NCBI GenBank assembly: GCA_017441765.1
Contig: JAFRVK010000048.1
Coordinates: 1-51,030 of the forward strand
From: Erysipelotrichaceae bacterium
GTDB taxonomy: Bacteria > Bacillota_I > Bacilli_A > Erysipelotrichales > Erysipelotrichaceae
Direction of reading: 5' to 3'
Length of the DNA stretch: 51,030 nucleotides
How positions within the stretch are numbered: position 1 is the first letter of the stretch; every line of letters begins with the position of its first letter. The notes under the pieces were generated by a model, which was not told where the DNA came from, did no database searches, and worked only from the letters and a program-made list of their open reading frames with translations. Position numbers and translations under genes: made by a program. Below, piece by piece: positions 35,455 through 44,117 of the stretch.

Positions 35455-36930
35455 CTATTTACGGTAATATTTGCGATCGATCTTGCCGTTGAATGTCTTA
35501 TGGACTTCATCGATCGTTTCAATCAGTTTCGGGACTTTGTAAGGCTCCAGCTTGGAAGCGATCAGCTTCGTCAGCGCCTTGGAGTCAAAATTCTCATTCT
35601 TCGGAACGACCAGCAGTTTCAAAACAGGCATGCCAAGCTTGTTTTCAGCTTCGACGCAGATGCATTCTCTGATATTCACGTCGAGCAGTGCCACTTCTTC
35701 GACATCGGTCGGAGCGATCTTGTATCCGGCGATATTGATGACATCGCCTTTTCTGCCGTCATAATAGATGTTGCCTTCTTCATCGAAATGACCCAGGTCG
35801 CTGGAAACGAACCAGCCATCTTTGAAGACCGATGCGCTGATCTCCTCTGCCTTGTAGTAGCCGTGCATGTTCATCGGACTCTTGATGCAGATCTGTCCGC
35901 TGATGTCGATGTCTTTCGTGATGTTTCCGTCTTCCTTGAGGATCGCCAGTTCGACACCCTCGTTGGCTTTGCCCATGCAGCCCTTGAGGATCTGATCGGT
36001 GTTGTAGTCATAGAGACTGACGCCCGGAGTCTCTGAAGCTTCGTAGGCGTTGTACAGCCTTGTCTTCGGAAGCATCTCCCTCAGTAATTCACAGTCTCCT
36101 GCCGGGATCGGGGAAGAACTGGAATAGACGAAATCGATCTGATCCTGATATTTCATCAGCTCGTCTTTTGCGGAATTCATCAGGACCCGGATCGCCACAG
36201 GCGGAAGATACAGGGAAGTCGCTCGATAGTTTTCGATATAGGCGAAATACTTCTTGAGATTCATCAGGCCATCCATATAGATGACGCAGCATCCGTTGGC
36301 CAAAGAAAGATGCGTTCTCCGCAAACCGCCCGCATGATTGAGCGGGGTGGTGATGAAGAAACGGTTGCCTTCCTTCATTTGAGTCGCTTTGGCGATCGCG
36401 TAGGTATACCAGGACATGTTGCGGTGGGTGATCAGGACACCTTTGGACTTTCCGGTTGTACCGGTCGTGAATACCATCTCACAGTCGGAATCGATGTCAG
36501 GATACTGTCCGTTCCATTCGTTCCTGTAGACAGAAGCGGCGATCTCATCATAGCTGCACCAGTCTCTTCCGGTATCGTTGCGGGAGATGATCAGCTTCGC
36601 ATCCGTATTGTCCGCGATCTCCAGGACTCTTTCCTGCGGAGCGTTCTTTTCAAACGGGACCAGTACCGCGTTCAGAAGATGGACTGCATAGTAGCAGGCG
36701 GTGCAGTATTTATTGTGGATGGATTGTACGAGGACTTTATCGTTTTTTTCAATGCCTTTCTCCCTGAGACAGGAATAGGCATTGAGGATCATTTCTTTCA
36801 GATCACGATATGTTACGATCTCATCATCGCAGATGATCGCAGGGTTCTCAGGGCCGCTGTACGCGTGTTCAAAGATCCGTTCTACGATCGTTCTGTCTGT
36901 ATCATTGATATTCAGTTTCAGTTCATTCAT
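35455..36930 (-). CDS. AMP-forming acid ligase of a Dlt-like acylation module
   Basis: This 491-residue ANL-superfamily enzyme has FTTGTTGKSKGVLITHRNM (P-loop), YNAYEASETPG, DLGHFDEEGNIYYDGRKGD and the C-terminal NGKIDRKYYRK with the catalytic Lys. The P-loop and A8 region resemble acyl-CoA/fatty-acid ligases more than DltA. Followed in the opposite order by SGNH, MBOAT and carrier genes, it most likely activates an acid and loads it on the carrier at 39705-39926. The acid is unknown. TATAAT ends six bases before the ATG, with AGGA too close to be a normal ribosome site. Confidence 0.87.
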   Translation of the reverse strand: MNELKLNINDTDRTIVERIFEHAYSGPENPAIICDDEIVTYRDLKEMILNAYSCLREKGIEKNDKVLVQSIHNKYCTACYYAVHLLNAVLVPFEKNAPQERVLEIADNTDAKLIISRNDTGRDWCSYDEIAASVYRNEWNGQYPDIDSDCEMVFTTGTTGKSKGVLITHRNMSWYTYAIAKATQMKEGNRFFITTPLNHAGGLRRTHLSLANGCCVIYMDGLMNLKKYFAYIENYRATSLYLPPVAIRVLMNSAKDELMKYQDQIDFVYSSSSPIPAGDCELLREMLPKTRLYNAYEASETPGVSLYDYNTDQILKGCMGKANEGVELAILKEDGNITKDIDISGQICIKSPMNMHGYYKAEEISASVFKDGWFVSSDLGHFDEEGNIYYDGRKGDVINIAGYKIAPTDVEEVALLDVNIRECICVEAENKLGMPVLKLLVVPKNENFDSKALTKLIASKLEPYKVPKLIETIDEVHKTFNGKIDRKYYRK

Positions 36931-36936
36931 ATTCCT

Positions 36937-36942
36937 ATTATA
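36937..36942 (-). promoter_or_regulatory. Candidate -10 box directly before the ligase
   Basis: TATAAT on the minus strand is followed by AGGAAT and the ATG at 36930. It lies in the 16-base gap after the SGNH gene. No -35 was recognised. It could give the ligase a separate, leaderless transcript. Confidence 0.4.
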
Positions 36943-36946
36943 ATTC

Positions 36947-38245
36947 CTAATAATTCTTCAGATCATAGATTTGATAAGCCCTGCCGATATCATCGCTTTC
37001 GCTGCGGGCAATGACTTTGATCTGTTCGATATTCTTGCTGATCGCATGTTCGGTTTTTTCTGTCCAGGGGATCAGGACCTCGCCGTTTCCTGTTTCCACC
37101 TGATACAGCACCTTGACATCCGGATTGTGCAGACTCCGAAGTGTGAGATTGATCGAATCTCCTTCCCTCTTGATCTTGGCATCGGTCGCTACGATACGAT
37201 GCACGCTTTCCAGAAAATCTTCATAGGTCGGATAGAAGTAGCCCGACACATCCTCGCCGGCCGCTTCCTTTTTCAGGATCTCGGCATAAAGCCTGCTGAC
37301 GACTTTTGCGCCTTCGCCATTGGTATGGTTGTAGTCGCACATCATCTCATCCGGAAGGATCGTTTCCCTGTCCATCAGATAGTTCAGGTTGTGATAGACC
37401 AGTCCGTTCTCATCCGCGACCCTCTGATAGTATTTGACCGCTTCGTCGTAATGATCCACATAGTACATGCGCATGACGGTGGTCGGTGCAGAAAGCAGTT
37501 CCAGCTCGATGTTGTTGTCTCTGCACAGCTGGATGCACCGGTTCAGATACTCGACGTTTGTCGGCAGGATGGAATCTTCCGAGAATGTGCTGTGGGAATA
37601 CATCGGCATGTTTCCGGTCTCTACCGATCCGTGACGGTAGATGAAACCCTTGTAACAGTAGTAGGAATCTCCGTCGTCTTCCTGGACCCAGTTGTTGGCG
37701 ACCATGGCTTTTCTTGCCCATATATTGTCAAACAGGTCATCGAGATTGTTGCGGTAGCGGTAGAGATCCAGCATATAGAACAGGTCCGTTCCATAGAAGC
37801 AGTGGCGGAACATCTCCAGTTTATTCTTCCTGGACAGTCTGTCGATCACCAGCATCATTCCCTGGACCTTGTCTTCTTCCATCATCTCGCCGCAGTCCAG
37901 ACCCAGCAGGATCTTTTTCGGTTTCATCCTCTCGATCATGTCTTTCATGATGTAGTAGGAACCGCAGATCGGCTGGGAAGCCGTGGATGCGACCACGACG
38001 TTGTCCAAGCCCAGTTCTTCCTCGAAGATCCTGGCGTCGAAACTGCTGTAGAGACGGGAATCTCCGACCATCAGAAGGTCGATCTCCGTTCCGGAATCTT
38101 CCAGAAGATTCATTTCATGATTATAGAAATCCGCATACGTGACAGGTGTCAATGCCTTGCCCAACGCAAACGCAAACACTGCCGTCATGAGGACGATCAT
38201 AAACAGAGACAGGATTCTTTTCATCATACTTTTAGAAGCGGGCAT
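36947..38245 (-). CDS. SGNH/DltD-like membrane-anchored acyltransferase
   Basis: This 432-residue protein has one N-terminal membrane helix (LSLFMIVLMTAVFAFALG, about 12-29), then an extracytoplasmic domain with LMVGDSRLYSS (the GDS serine) and MCDYNHTNGEGAK, a D-x-x-H pair that completes the triad. A C-terminal extension of about 60 residues follows. DltD-like proteins complete acyl transfer from the MBOAT partner to the glycan outside the cell. The start at 38245 has GGGAGG eight bases upstream and overlaps the MBOAT end by 14 bases. Confidence 0.82.
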   Translation of the reverse strand: MPASKSMMKRILSLFMIVLMTAVFAFALGKALTPVTYADFYNHEMNLLEDSGTEIDLLMVGDSRLYSSFDARIFEEELGLDNVVVASTASQPICGSYYIMKDMIERMKPKKILLGLDCGEMMEEDKVQGMMLVIDRLSRKNKLEMFRHCFYGTDLFYMLDLYRYRNNLDDLFDNIWARKAMVANNWVQEDDGDSYYCYKGFIYRHGSVETGNMPMYSHSTFSEDSILPTNVEYLNRCIQLCRDNNIELELLSAPTTVMRMYYVDHYDEAVKYYQRVADENGLVYHNLNYLMDRETILPDEMMCDYNHTNGEGAKVVSRLYAEILKKEAAGEDVSGYFYPTYEDFLESVHRIVATDAKIKREGDSINLTLRSLHNPDVKVLYQVETGNGEVLIPWTEKTEHAISKNIEQIKVIARSESDDIGRAYQIYDLKNY

Positions 38246-39695
38246 ACATGAAACCTCCCAGCAGGTCATTGTCCCCGCCCACAAAGAGAATGAAACAGAT
38301 GATCATCAGACTGACCGCAAGATCTTTCACAAGCACAGGACAGCGCCCCTTGGCTTCCTGCCATTTCTCTTTTTCTTCCAGGATGTCGATGATAAACATG
38401 ATAAGGATTGCAACGGCAAGGATGATCAGGCTGATGCCTCCCGTTTCTGAGAACAGACTTCCTGCTCCTTCTCCTTTGAAACAGCTCAGCTGCTTAAACA
38501 AAGCGATAGCCTTCTTCAGGTCTCCTGCAATGGCAGGAATGCGGATCAGACAGACCAGCAGGAATGTCCTGACGATCCTGAACAGCCTGAATGCGACATT
38601 CTTCTCATCAAGATGCAGCTTTTCTCTTATCGCTTTGTATCTGTCTTCCAGATGCATGGATCCCATGATCACAATCATATTCAGATAGCCCCACAGGAGG
38701 TAGGACCAGGAGAAATCATGCCAGAGACCGGTCGCCGTCCACACAAAGAACAGTGCGATATCCGCAGCGATCAGCTTGCCCAGCTTGCTTCCGTATTTCT
38801 TACGGACAGACTTGCTCAGCTTCTGAACTTTCTTGTTCATGGAAAGCGGGAAGAAGACATATTCCCTGAACCATCCGCCTAAAGTGATATGCCAGCGGCG
38901 CCAGAATTCTTCCAGAGAGGAAGAGAAGTAGGGCCTTGTGAAATTCTCCGGCATTTCGATGCCCAGGACATGGGAAACGCCGTTGACGATATCCATGTAT
39001 CCGGAAAAGTCCGCATAGAGTTCGATGCTGTAAAGGATCAGGCACAGGAAGATCGTTCCTCCCGTATAGGTCGAATAGGAAGAGAGACATCTGTTGACGA
39101 TCACAGCCAGGCTGTCCGCAATGATCAGCTTCTTGATTGTCAGGCCATAGAGCGCTCTCAAAGAGCCTTCCGTGAAGCGTTCATAACTGAAATGATGCTC
39201 CGCAAACAGCTGTTCCTTCATCGCCGGATAACGGGTGAATGGGCCCTGTATGATCTGCGGGAAATAAAGAATGTAGGTAAGGAAACGCAGAGGATTCCGT
39301 TCTGCCGGATATTTCAGACGATGCACATCGCTCAGATAGGCGATGAGATTCAGCGTATAGAACGAGATGCCAAGAGGCATGACAAGCCCGAAAGAAGAAC
39401 CCATGAATTTCAGGAAAAGCCACCAGGCGATGAGAATGACGATGACTGCGCTGCACAGCAGGACGTTGCCCTTCTTGTTTGCATCGTTCTTCCGGTCGTT
39501 CTCAAGCTTCAATGCAGCCAGATATGCAAAAAAAGCGCTGGCCAAAGCGATAACAAAACTCTTTATGCCAGCAAACAGATAAAAAACAAGATTCCCTGCA
39601 AGCAGGAGATACCACTGGTACTTTTTAGGAACTATGAAGTAGGCACAAAAAAAGCACGCTATAAAAAACGGAAAATACCAGGAAACGATGGACAT
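38232..39695 (-). CDS. MBOAT-family O-acyltransferase (DltB/AlgI-like)
   Basis: This 487-residue polytopic protein has the MBOAT signature FWRRWHITLGGWFREYVFFPL-type stretch (about residues 265-285) and the catalytic His in GLWHDFSWSYLLWG (about 335). About 11 helices are visible. It passes an acyl group from a cytosolic carrier across the membrane. Flanked by the carrier gene nine bases upstream and the SGNH gene downstream, it matches the DltB position in a Dlt-like module. Confidence 0.92.
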   Translation of the reverse strand: MSIVSWYFPFFIACFFCAYFIVPKKYQWYLLLAGNLVFYLFAGIKSFVIALASAFFAYLAALKLENDRKNDANKKGNVLLCSAVIVILIAWWLFLKFMGSSFGLVMPLGISFYTLNLIAYLSDVHRLKYPAERNPLRFLTYILYFPQIIQGPFTRYPAMKEQLFAEHHFSYERFTEGSLRALYGLTIKKLIIADSLAVIVNRCLSSYSTYTGGTIFLCLILYSIELYADFSGYMDIVNGVSHVLGIEMPENFTRPYFSSSLEEFWRRWHITLGGWFREYVFFPLSMNKKVQKLSKSVRKKYGSKLGKLIAADIALFFVWTATGLWHDFSWSYLLWGYLNMIVIMGSMHLEDRYKAIREKLHLDEKNVAFRLFRIVRTFLLVCLIRIPAIAGDLKKAIALFKQLSCFKGEGAGSLFSETGGISLIILAVAILIMFIIDILEEKEKWQEAKGRCPVLVKDLAVSLMIICFILFVGGDNDLLGGFMYARF

Positions 39696-39704
39696 AACAG
39701 AAGA

Positions 39705-39926
39705 TTATTTCAGTTTCTCGATCAGTGCCAGCATCGCTTCCAGCGAATTGAAATTTTCAGGAATCAGATCATCCAGACCGATTTCGATATCATAGTGGTC
39801 ATTCAGCTCACTGACCAAAGCAACGACATCCAGCGAATCAAGAATGCCGTCATCGATCAGAGCGGTTTCGTTTTCATAATCGATATCTGAATTGATTTCA
39901 TTCAATATTTCTAAGAGTTCTTCCAT
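39705..39926 (-). CDS. Acyl carrier protein (DltC-like)
   Basis: This 73-residue acidic protein has LIDDGILDSLDVVALVSEL (about 23-41), where the Ser of DSL is the phosphopantetheine site. It fits DltC and free acyl carriers in length. It should be loaded by the ligase at 35455-36930 and feed the MBOAT protein next to it. AAGGAG lies eight bases before the ATG. TATAAT at the end of the upstream YfhO gene could be its promoter. Confidence 0.92.
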   Translation of the reverse strand: MEELLEILNEINSDIDYENETALIDDGILDSLDVVALVSELNDHYDIEIGLDDLIPENFNSLEAMLALIEKLK

Positions 39927-39948
39927 AATACATTCTCCTTGCGTTTCT

Positions 39949-39954
39949 ATTATA
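39949..39954 (-). promoter_or_regulatory. Candidate promoter -10 for the Dlt-like module
   Basis: TATAAT on the minus strand overlaps the YfhO stop codon. A transcript starting about seven bases on would carry AAGGAG and the carrier start. The -35 is poor. Confidence 0.45.
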
Positions 39955-42598
39955 CTTTTTTACGTCGTTGAATCATAGTGTAAGCGATCATAGCGACAAA
40001 CGACGCTGCGCTGATCAGAGCGCCGGGTTTCAGATAAGGCGTTTCATAGGTGAATTTTATTTCGTGCGTTCCTTTGTCTATCTTGATCGCCATGTAACAC
40101 TCGTTGGCGCGCATGACTTCTGTCTCGTTTCCATCCACATAGGCTTTCCATCCATTAGCATACGGAATGCTCAGCAGCATGTATCTTTCACCGCTCACCG
40201 TGATCCTGCAGTCGATCTCATCGGTTTCAAAGAGGATCTCATCCGCACTTTCTTTTGCGAGTTCTTTCAGTCTGGAAGCGTATTCCGCGCGATCGATACA
40301 GATCACCGAAAGATCCGTATAGCCGTACATCCCGGTGTTGGACAGTTCCATGGTCAGTTCGTTCAGACCGTTCTCACAGTAACCGAGATAAGCGACATAT
40401 TCATGACGTCCGTTATAGAATTCATATTCATTGGTATGATACTCGATGGTCCTGCTGATATCGTTTGCTTTGACAGCGATCTCAACATCCGAGAGTGTTT
40501 CATTGAAATAGTTCCTGCCATCCCAGTAATTCAGACCTCCGATGGACAGATAATAGTCGCAGTTTGCCTTTCCTAAGAACTGAAGGCTGACAGTCGCTTT
40601 GTCTTCTTTCGCGTTGAATCCATAGTCTGCGCTTTCTGCTCCTTCGCCACAGGTGACCGTGTAAGGAAGTTCCGCGCAAGGGAGTCCTACCTCATCTGTT
40701 CCGCCATCGATGACGACCGCCTGCGTCATGGCTTCTTCCTTCAGGACCGGATCCATGGTGTCCCATTTCTCATAGGAGATCGCTTTCTCATAGGTATAGG
40801 CCAGAGGCAGCGCATTCTCGTCCTCATAGAGATCGTATCCGTTGAGAGTCTTCACATAGGCATAGCCATACGGCAGGAGATCGCTGTAGCCTTCCGGGGT
40901 CAGATAGTAACGGACATTCCCCAGGCTCAGCAGAGTGCCTCTTTGATCGAGGCTGTAGAAACGGTACATGGAATATTCACATAAACCAAGCTTGCTGCGC
41001 ATCGAAGCGATATAAGGATTAGCCAGCGAGAAATAGTAGTTGGTGCTGGCCAGACCGTTCAGCATCGATACGTTGTCATTCAAAGCGCTGCCGGAATACT
41101 TGATGTGCCCGTCGATTCCGTTTTCTTTCAGATACTTTTTCAGCTCATAGGCTTCGTTGTCTTTCACGACGTTCTGTGCCTGAGACACGGAGATGCTGGC
41201 AAGGGCGCGCTTGTCGCTGCCGCGTTTTGAATAGACATTATCCGCATTGAAACAGAGATTCAGGATGATCAGTACGATCAGTAAAGGTTCACGGTATTTC
41301 GATTTGAGGAAGAGGATACAGACATATGCCAGAGCGATCGCGCTGGGCACGATGACCCTCAAGGTCCTTGACCATGCGGAAACCATGCCTCCCAGTATGA
41401 ACACAGGTACGGCAATCAGCAGCAGTTTCTTCTGCTGTTCGAATTCTTCGTATTCTGAAACGAAGGTATAGGCAGCCACCAGGGCGATCACAAAGCTCCA
41501 GCGGTTGTTCACATAACCCATGCCATTGAAGAACTTTCCGAAAACAGGGAACAGTACAAACAGGATGACTGCCACATTGATCGTGGTGATGAACGGGTTC
41601 TTTTTTACGTTTCTGAATGCCAGGATCAAAGAAAGGATCACCGGAGCAGCCAGACCGATACACAGGGAATCAGGATGGTCATCTGCCAGCAGGACGGTGA
41701 ACAGTCTCTCATAATAGAAACGCTCATAGAACGGATGCAGCGCATAGTCCACACCGATACGGCCGTTGCTGAGCAGGACATGGATCATCGGTGCAACGAC
41801 AATGGCTGCCATGCCTACCGCAATCACCGCAGGTATCAGCAGTCTCAAGACCAGATCGATCATTTTCCGGATATCTCTCTTATACAGGGTCAGGGCCCGG
41901 ATCGCCACAAACAGTACCGTCAGGATCACGATCATGTAGAAGAAATAGATCTGGCTGATCGCCGACAGGAAGACGGACCACAAAAACAGCTGCGGCTTGT
42001 TTTCTCTTATGACCTTCTCTGCACCCAGAATGATGAGCGGAAGATACAGCATCGGCGTCAGGAAGAACGTGTGCCTGCTCACATTCAGCAGCGCCCAGTA
42101 GCAGAACACATAGATCATGCTTCCGGAAAGGACCGCATGCAGATCTTTCTTCCCTGTATACAGGCACAGACGAATGAAAGCCAGGCCTGACAGGTACATC
42201 TTCAGAATGGCCACAAATTCAAAGTACAGATAGATATACCTTTCCGGAACCAGGATGACCGGGAAGCTAAAAGGATCATTGATCGCATAGTAATGCAGCG
42301 AAGCAAGGATATCCGATCCTTCGCCGATATGGAAATCCCATTGCGGAATGATCAGCTTATGATTTATGAAAAGATTTCTGACGATCTCTCTCAGGTATTC
42401 CGCAAAATAGACCATGACCTTGTAGTGCTGACGTATACCGTCGCCATGAGAGATCAGTGTCTTTCCATTCAGATAGAAATAACTGAAAACAGCCAGACTC
42501 GTCATAACGAAAAGCAGGCTGTAGATCAGGTAATACTTGAGGTCTTTGTTCTTCTTTATCACATCTTCTAGATTACCTTCAGGTACCGTATTTGTCAA
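39950..42598 (-). CDS. YfhO family membrane glycosyltransferase-like protein (GT-C)
   Basis: This 882-residue protein has about 12 N-terminal transmembrane helices, a large extracytoplasmic domain (about residues 470-850) and a last helix near the C-terminus. The HGDGIRQHY and WDFHIGEGSDIL regions match YfhO proteins. In Listeria, YfhO acts in glycosylation of lipoteichoic acid from a lipid-linked sugar. The DPM1-like GT2 at 2669-3337 could supply such a donor. The start is a TTG at 42598, six bases after TATAAT; a GTG at 42562 is the alternative, with GAAGG upstream. It overlaps no gene if the divergent neighbour starts at 42622. Confidence 0.85.
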   Translation of the reverse strand: MTNTVPEGNLEDVIKKNKDLKYYLIYSLLFVMTSLAVFSYFYLNGKTLISHGDGIRQHYKVMVYFAEYLREIVRNLFINHKLIIPQWDFHIGEGSDILASLHYYAINDPFSFPVILVPERYIYLYFEFVAILKMYLSGLAFIRLCLYTGKKDLHAVLSGSMIYVFCYWALLNVSRHTFFLTPMLYLPLIILGAEKVIRENKPQLFLWSVFLSAISQIYFFYMIVILTVLFVAIRALTLYKRDIRKMIDLVLRLLIPAVIAVGMAAIVVAPMIHVLLSNGRIGVDYALHPFYERFYYERLFTVLLADDHPDSLCIGLAAPVILSLILAFRNVKKNPFITTINVAVILFVLFPVFGKFFNGMGYVNNRWSFVIALVAAYTFVSEYEEFEQQKKLLLIAVPVFILGGMVSAWSRTLRVIVPSAIALAYVCILFLKSKYREPLLIVLIILNLCFNADNVYSKRGSDKRALASISVSQAQNVVKDNEAYELKKYLKENGIDGHIKYSGSALNDNVSMLNGLASTNYYFSLANPYIASMRSKLGLCEYSMYRFYSLDQRGTLLSLGNVRYYLTPEGYSDLLPYGYAYVKTLNGYDLYEDENALPLAYTYEKAISYEKWDTMDPVLKEEAMTQAVVIDGGTDEVGLPCAELPYTVTCGEGAESADYGFNAKEDKATVSLQFLGKANCDYYLSIGGLNYWDGRNYFNETLSDVEIAVKANDISRTIEYHTNEYEFYNGRHEYVAYLGYCENGLNELTMELSNTGMYGYTDLSVICIDRAEYASRLKELAKESADEILFETDEIDCRITVSGERYMLLSIPYANGWKAYVDGNETEVMRANECYMAIKIDKGTHEIKFTYETPYLKPGALISAASFVAMIAYTMIQRRKKV

Positions 42599-42621
42599 AA
42601 ATAGATTATAATTATAAAGAA
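42599..42621. promoter_or_regulatory. Overlapping divergent -10 boxes between yfhO-like gene and acyltransferase
   Basis: Plus strand: TATAAT at 42607-42612. Minus strand: two tandem TATAAT at 42605-42610 and 42611-42616. The minus box ends six bases before the TTG of the YfhO gene. The plus box lies nine bases before a GTG at 42622. The strands share the same 12-base AT core, so the two promoters may compete. Confidence 0.5.
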
Positions 42622-43611
42622 GTGGAACTGAAGAATATCATAAACAGGAACCGCAAGGCGCTATTTGGCTTTGCTGCTCTTCTTATCTATGCCTTTCATG
42701 GCTGGAAAGCCGTTTTTTCAGATGTTCCCGGCCTGTTTGAAATAGAAAACGCGATACGCAAATATGGCGATGTCGGCGTGGATATCTTTCTGTTTCTTTC
42801 AGGAATGGGCCTGGTGAACTCATGGAAGAACTGTTCCTCCTACAAAGTATTCATCACAAGACGCTTCAGGCGCGTTCTTGTCCCGTCTGTCATTGCCAGT
42901 ATCGTTTTTGTGATCGTCAACCTGGATGATCCGATGCATGCGATAAAAGCCATCACCGGTTTTTATTACTTTACCGGCAGACTGAACATGTATCTCTGGT
43001 TCGGGTTCACGATCGTGCTGCTGTATCTGTGTTTTCCGTTCTATTATGAACGTTTCCGAAAAGCGAAATCTCAGTTTCTGTTTACGGCAGCTGTCATTCT
43101 GCTGTGGCTGATCTACATTTTCCTTCTGAAGGGGCATGTGAATGACTGGAGCTATATCTGCCTCAATCGCATTCCGATCTTCCTGATCGGGATCTATGCC
43201 TATCATTTCGTACATGCACATGAGAAACTGAATCCGGTGCTGCTGTATGGAGTATCCGGGATCATGCTGACAGCGGGATACTGTCTGGCAGTCAGGATCA
43301 AAGAAGGCGGCCTGAGTCTGCTGCTTCCGCATTCCTATGCGTTGCTTCCCTACACGATGATGGCGATCTCTCTGATCATTCTCTTAAGCAAACTTTTTAC
43401 TTATATCCCTCACAGGATCCTGGAATTCTATGGTCTGTTTACCTTTGAATTCTATTGTGTACAGGAAAGGATATTCCAGCTTCTGGAAGATACCTTTGAC
43501 AGCATGCCGGTCATCGTGGACAATCTGATCGTGCTGGCGATCGCAACGGTGTGTGCCTATGCCGTATACCTGATCAATATCTCGGTGAGGGAACGGATCA
43601 AAGAGAAATAA
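42622..43611 (+). CDS. Acyltransferase family 3 membrane protein
   Basis: This roughly 329-residue protein has about ten transmembrane helices and acyltransferase-3 features: AFHGW near the N-terminus and GVDIFLFLSGMGLVNSW, then FITRRFRRVLVPS. Its N-terminus is shorter than most, and the usual R-x10-H first motif is altered. An in-frame TTG at 42592 would overlap the YfhO start and precede the promoter, so I prefer the GTG at 42622. It is the second such protein in the window; it likely O-acylates a surface sugar. Confidence 0.75.
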   Translation: MELKNIINRNRKALFGFAALLIYAFHGWKAVFSDVPGLFEIENAIRKYGDVGVDIFLFLSGMGLVNSWKNCSSYKVFITRRFRRVLVPSVIASIVFVIVNLDDPMHAIKAITGFYYFTGRLNMYLWFGFTIVLLYLCFPFYYERFRKAKSQFLFTAAVILLWLIYIFLLKGHVNDWSYICLNRIPIFLIGIYAYHFVHAHEKLNPVLLYGVSGIMLTAGYCLAVRIKEGGLSLLLPHSYALLPYTMMAISLIILLSKLFTYIPHRILEFYGLFTFEFYCVQERIFQLLEDTFDSMPVIVDNLIVLAIATVCAYAVYLINISVRERIKEK

Positions 43612-43612
43612 A

Positions 43613-43632
43613 AAAACGGAACTTTCCGTTTC
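43613..43632 (-). terminator. Factor-independent terminator after the DUF4186-like gene
   Basis: A 7-bp stem (AAACGGA with TCCGTTT, plus 43614-43620 and 43625-43631) and a 4-base loop are followed on the minus strand by a T run. It lies at the DUF4186 stop and just past the end of the convergent acyltransferase. Confidence 0.75.
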
Positions 43633-43984
43633 AATTGCACTGTTCATCGATCCATGCCATCAGCAGGTGTACGATCCTGTCCTGCTGATTTTCTGTGAGC
43701 GGCTGATGCAGAGGCACATGATACCATCTGTTCAGGCAGCCTCTGCAGCAGCACGCGGTCGCATGCATCGCTTTGAAAACAGGATGTCCTTTCATCGGCG
43801 TCTGCTTGCCGTCGTTGACAGGATCGGCAGGAGCCAGTTTCTCTCTGACAAAATCCCGGGCATGGCTTTCAATGACATCCCTGCCTTTCTTCTGTATGTA
43901 TTTTCTGTCTTCTTCATTCATATGAAAACGGGAACGGAAGGAAGATTTCTGTAGTTTCTTTAATGCCTCATCGATCGTCTGCAT
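43631..43984 (-). CDS. DUF4186-like small protein
   Basis: This roughly 117-residue protein has SSFRSRFHMNEEDRKYI, HARDFVREKLAPADPVNDGK and KGHPVFKAMHATACCCRGC followed by W-Y-H-V-P. I recall this pattern from DUF4186. The Cys cluster with flanking His suggests metal binding. Function is unknown. The start at 43984 fits the usual family N-terminus; TATCAT is six bases before it. Earlier in-frame starts to 44026 are possible. It is a single transcription unit between two terminators and does not look like a glycan gene. Confidence 0.72.
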   Translation of the reverse strand: MQTIDEALKKLQKSSFRSRFHMNEEDRKYIQKKGRDVIESHARDFVREKLAPADPVNDGKQTPMKGHPVFKAMHATACCCRGCLNRWYHVPLHQPLTENQQDRIVHLLMAWIDEQCN

Positions 43985-44035
43985 AGCCTCATGATACGAC
44001 GCAGAAATCATTAATACAATCATCAATACAGATTA

Positions 44036-44060
44036 AAAAGATCTTCGTTGGAAGATCTTG
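44036..44060 (-). terminator. Factor-independent terminator after the small membrane protein gene
   Basis: A 9-bp stem AAGATCTTC with GAAGATCTT (44038-44046 and 44051-44059) and a 4-base loop are followed by a short T run on the minus strand. It would end the alpha-galactosidase operon. Confidence 0.75.
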
Positions 44061-44117
44061 ATTCATATATTGGTTTGTATGGATATTGTTTGATTCTTTC
44101 CGGATCTCCTGTCTTTG

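Noticed and set aside
36971..38251. 426-codon plus-strand frame opposite the SGNH gene
   Set aside because: Antisense shadow; no domain, and the minus-strand gene has an SGNH triad and a ribosome site.
35455..39926. Standard D-alanylation dlt operon
   Set aside because: Gene order and ligase motifs differ from dltABCD. Not fully excluded, so kept as a stated alternative.
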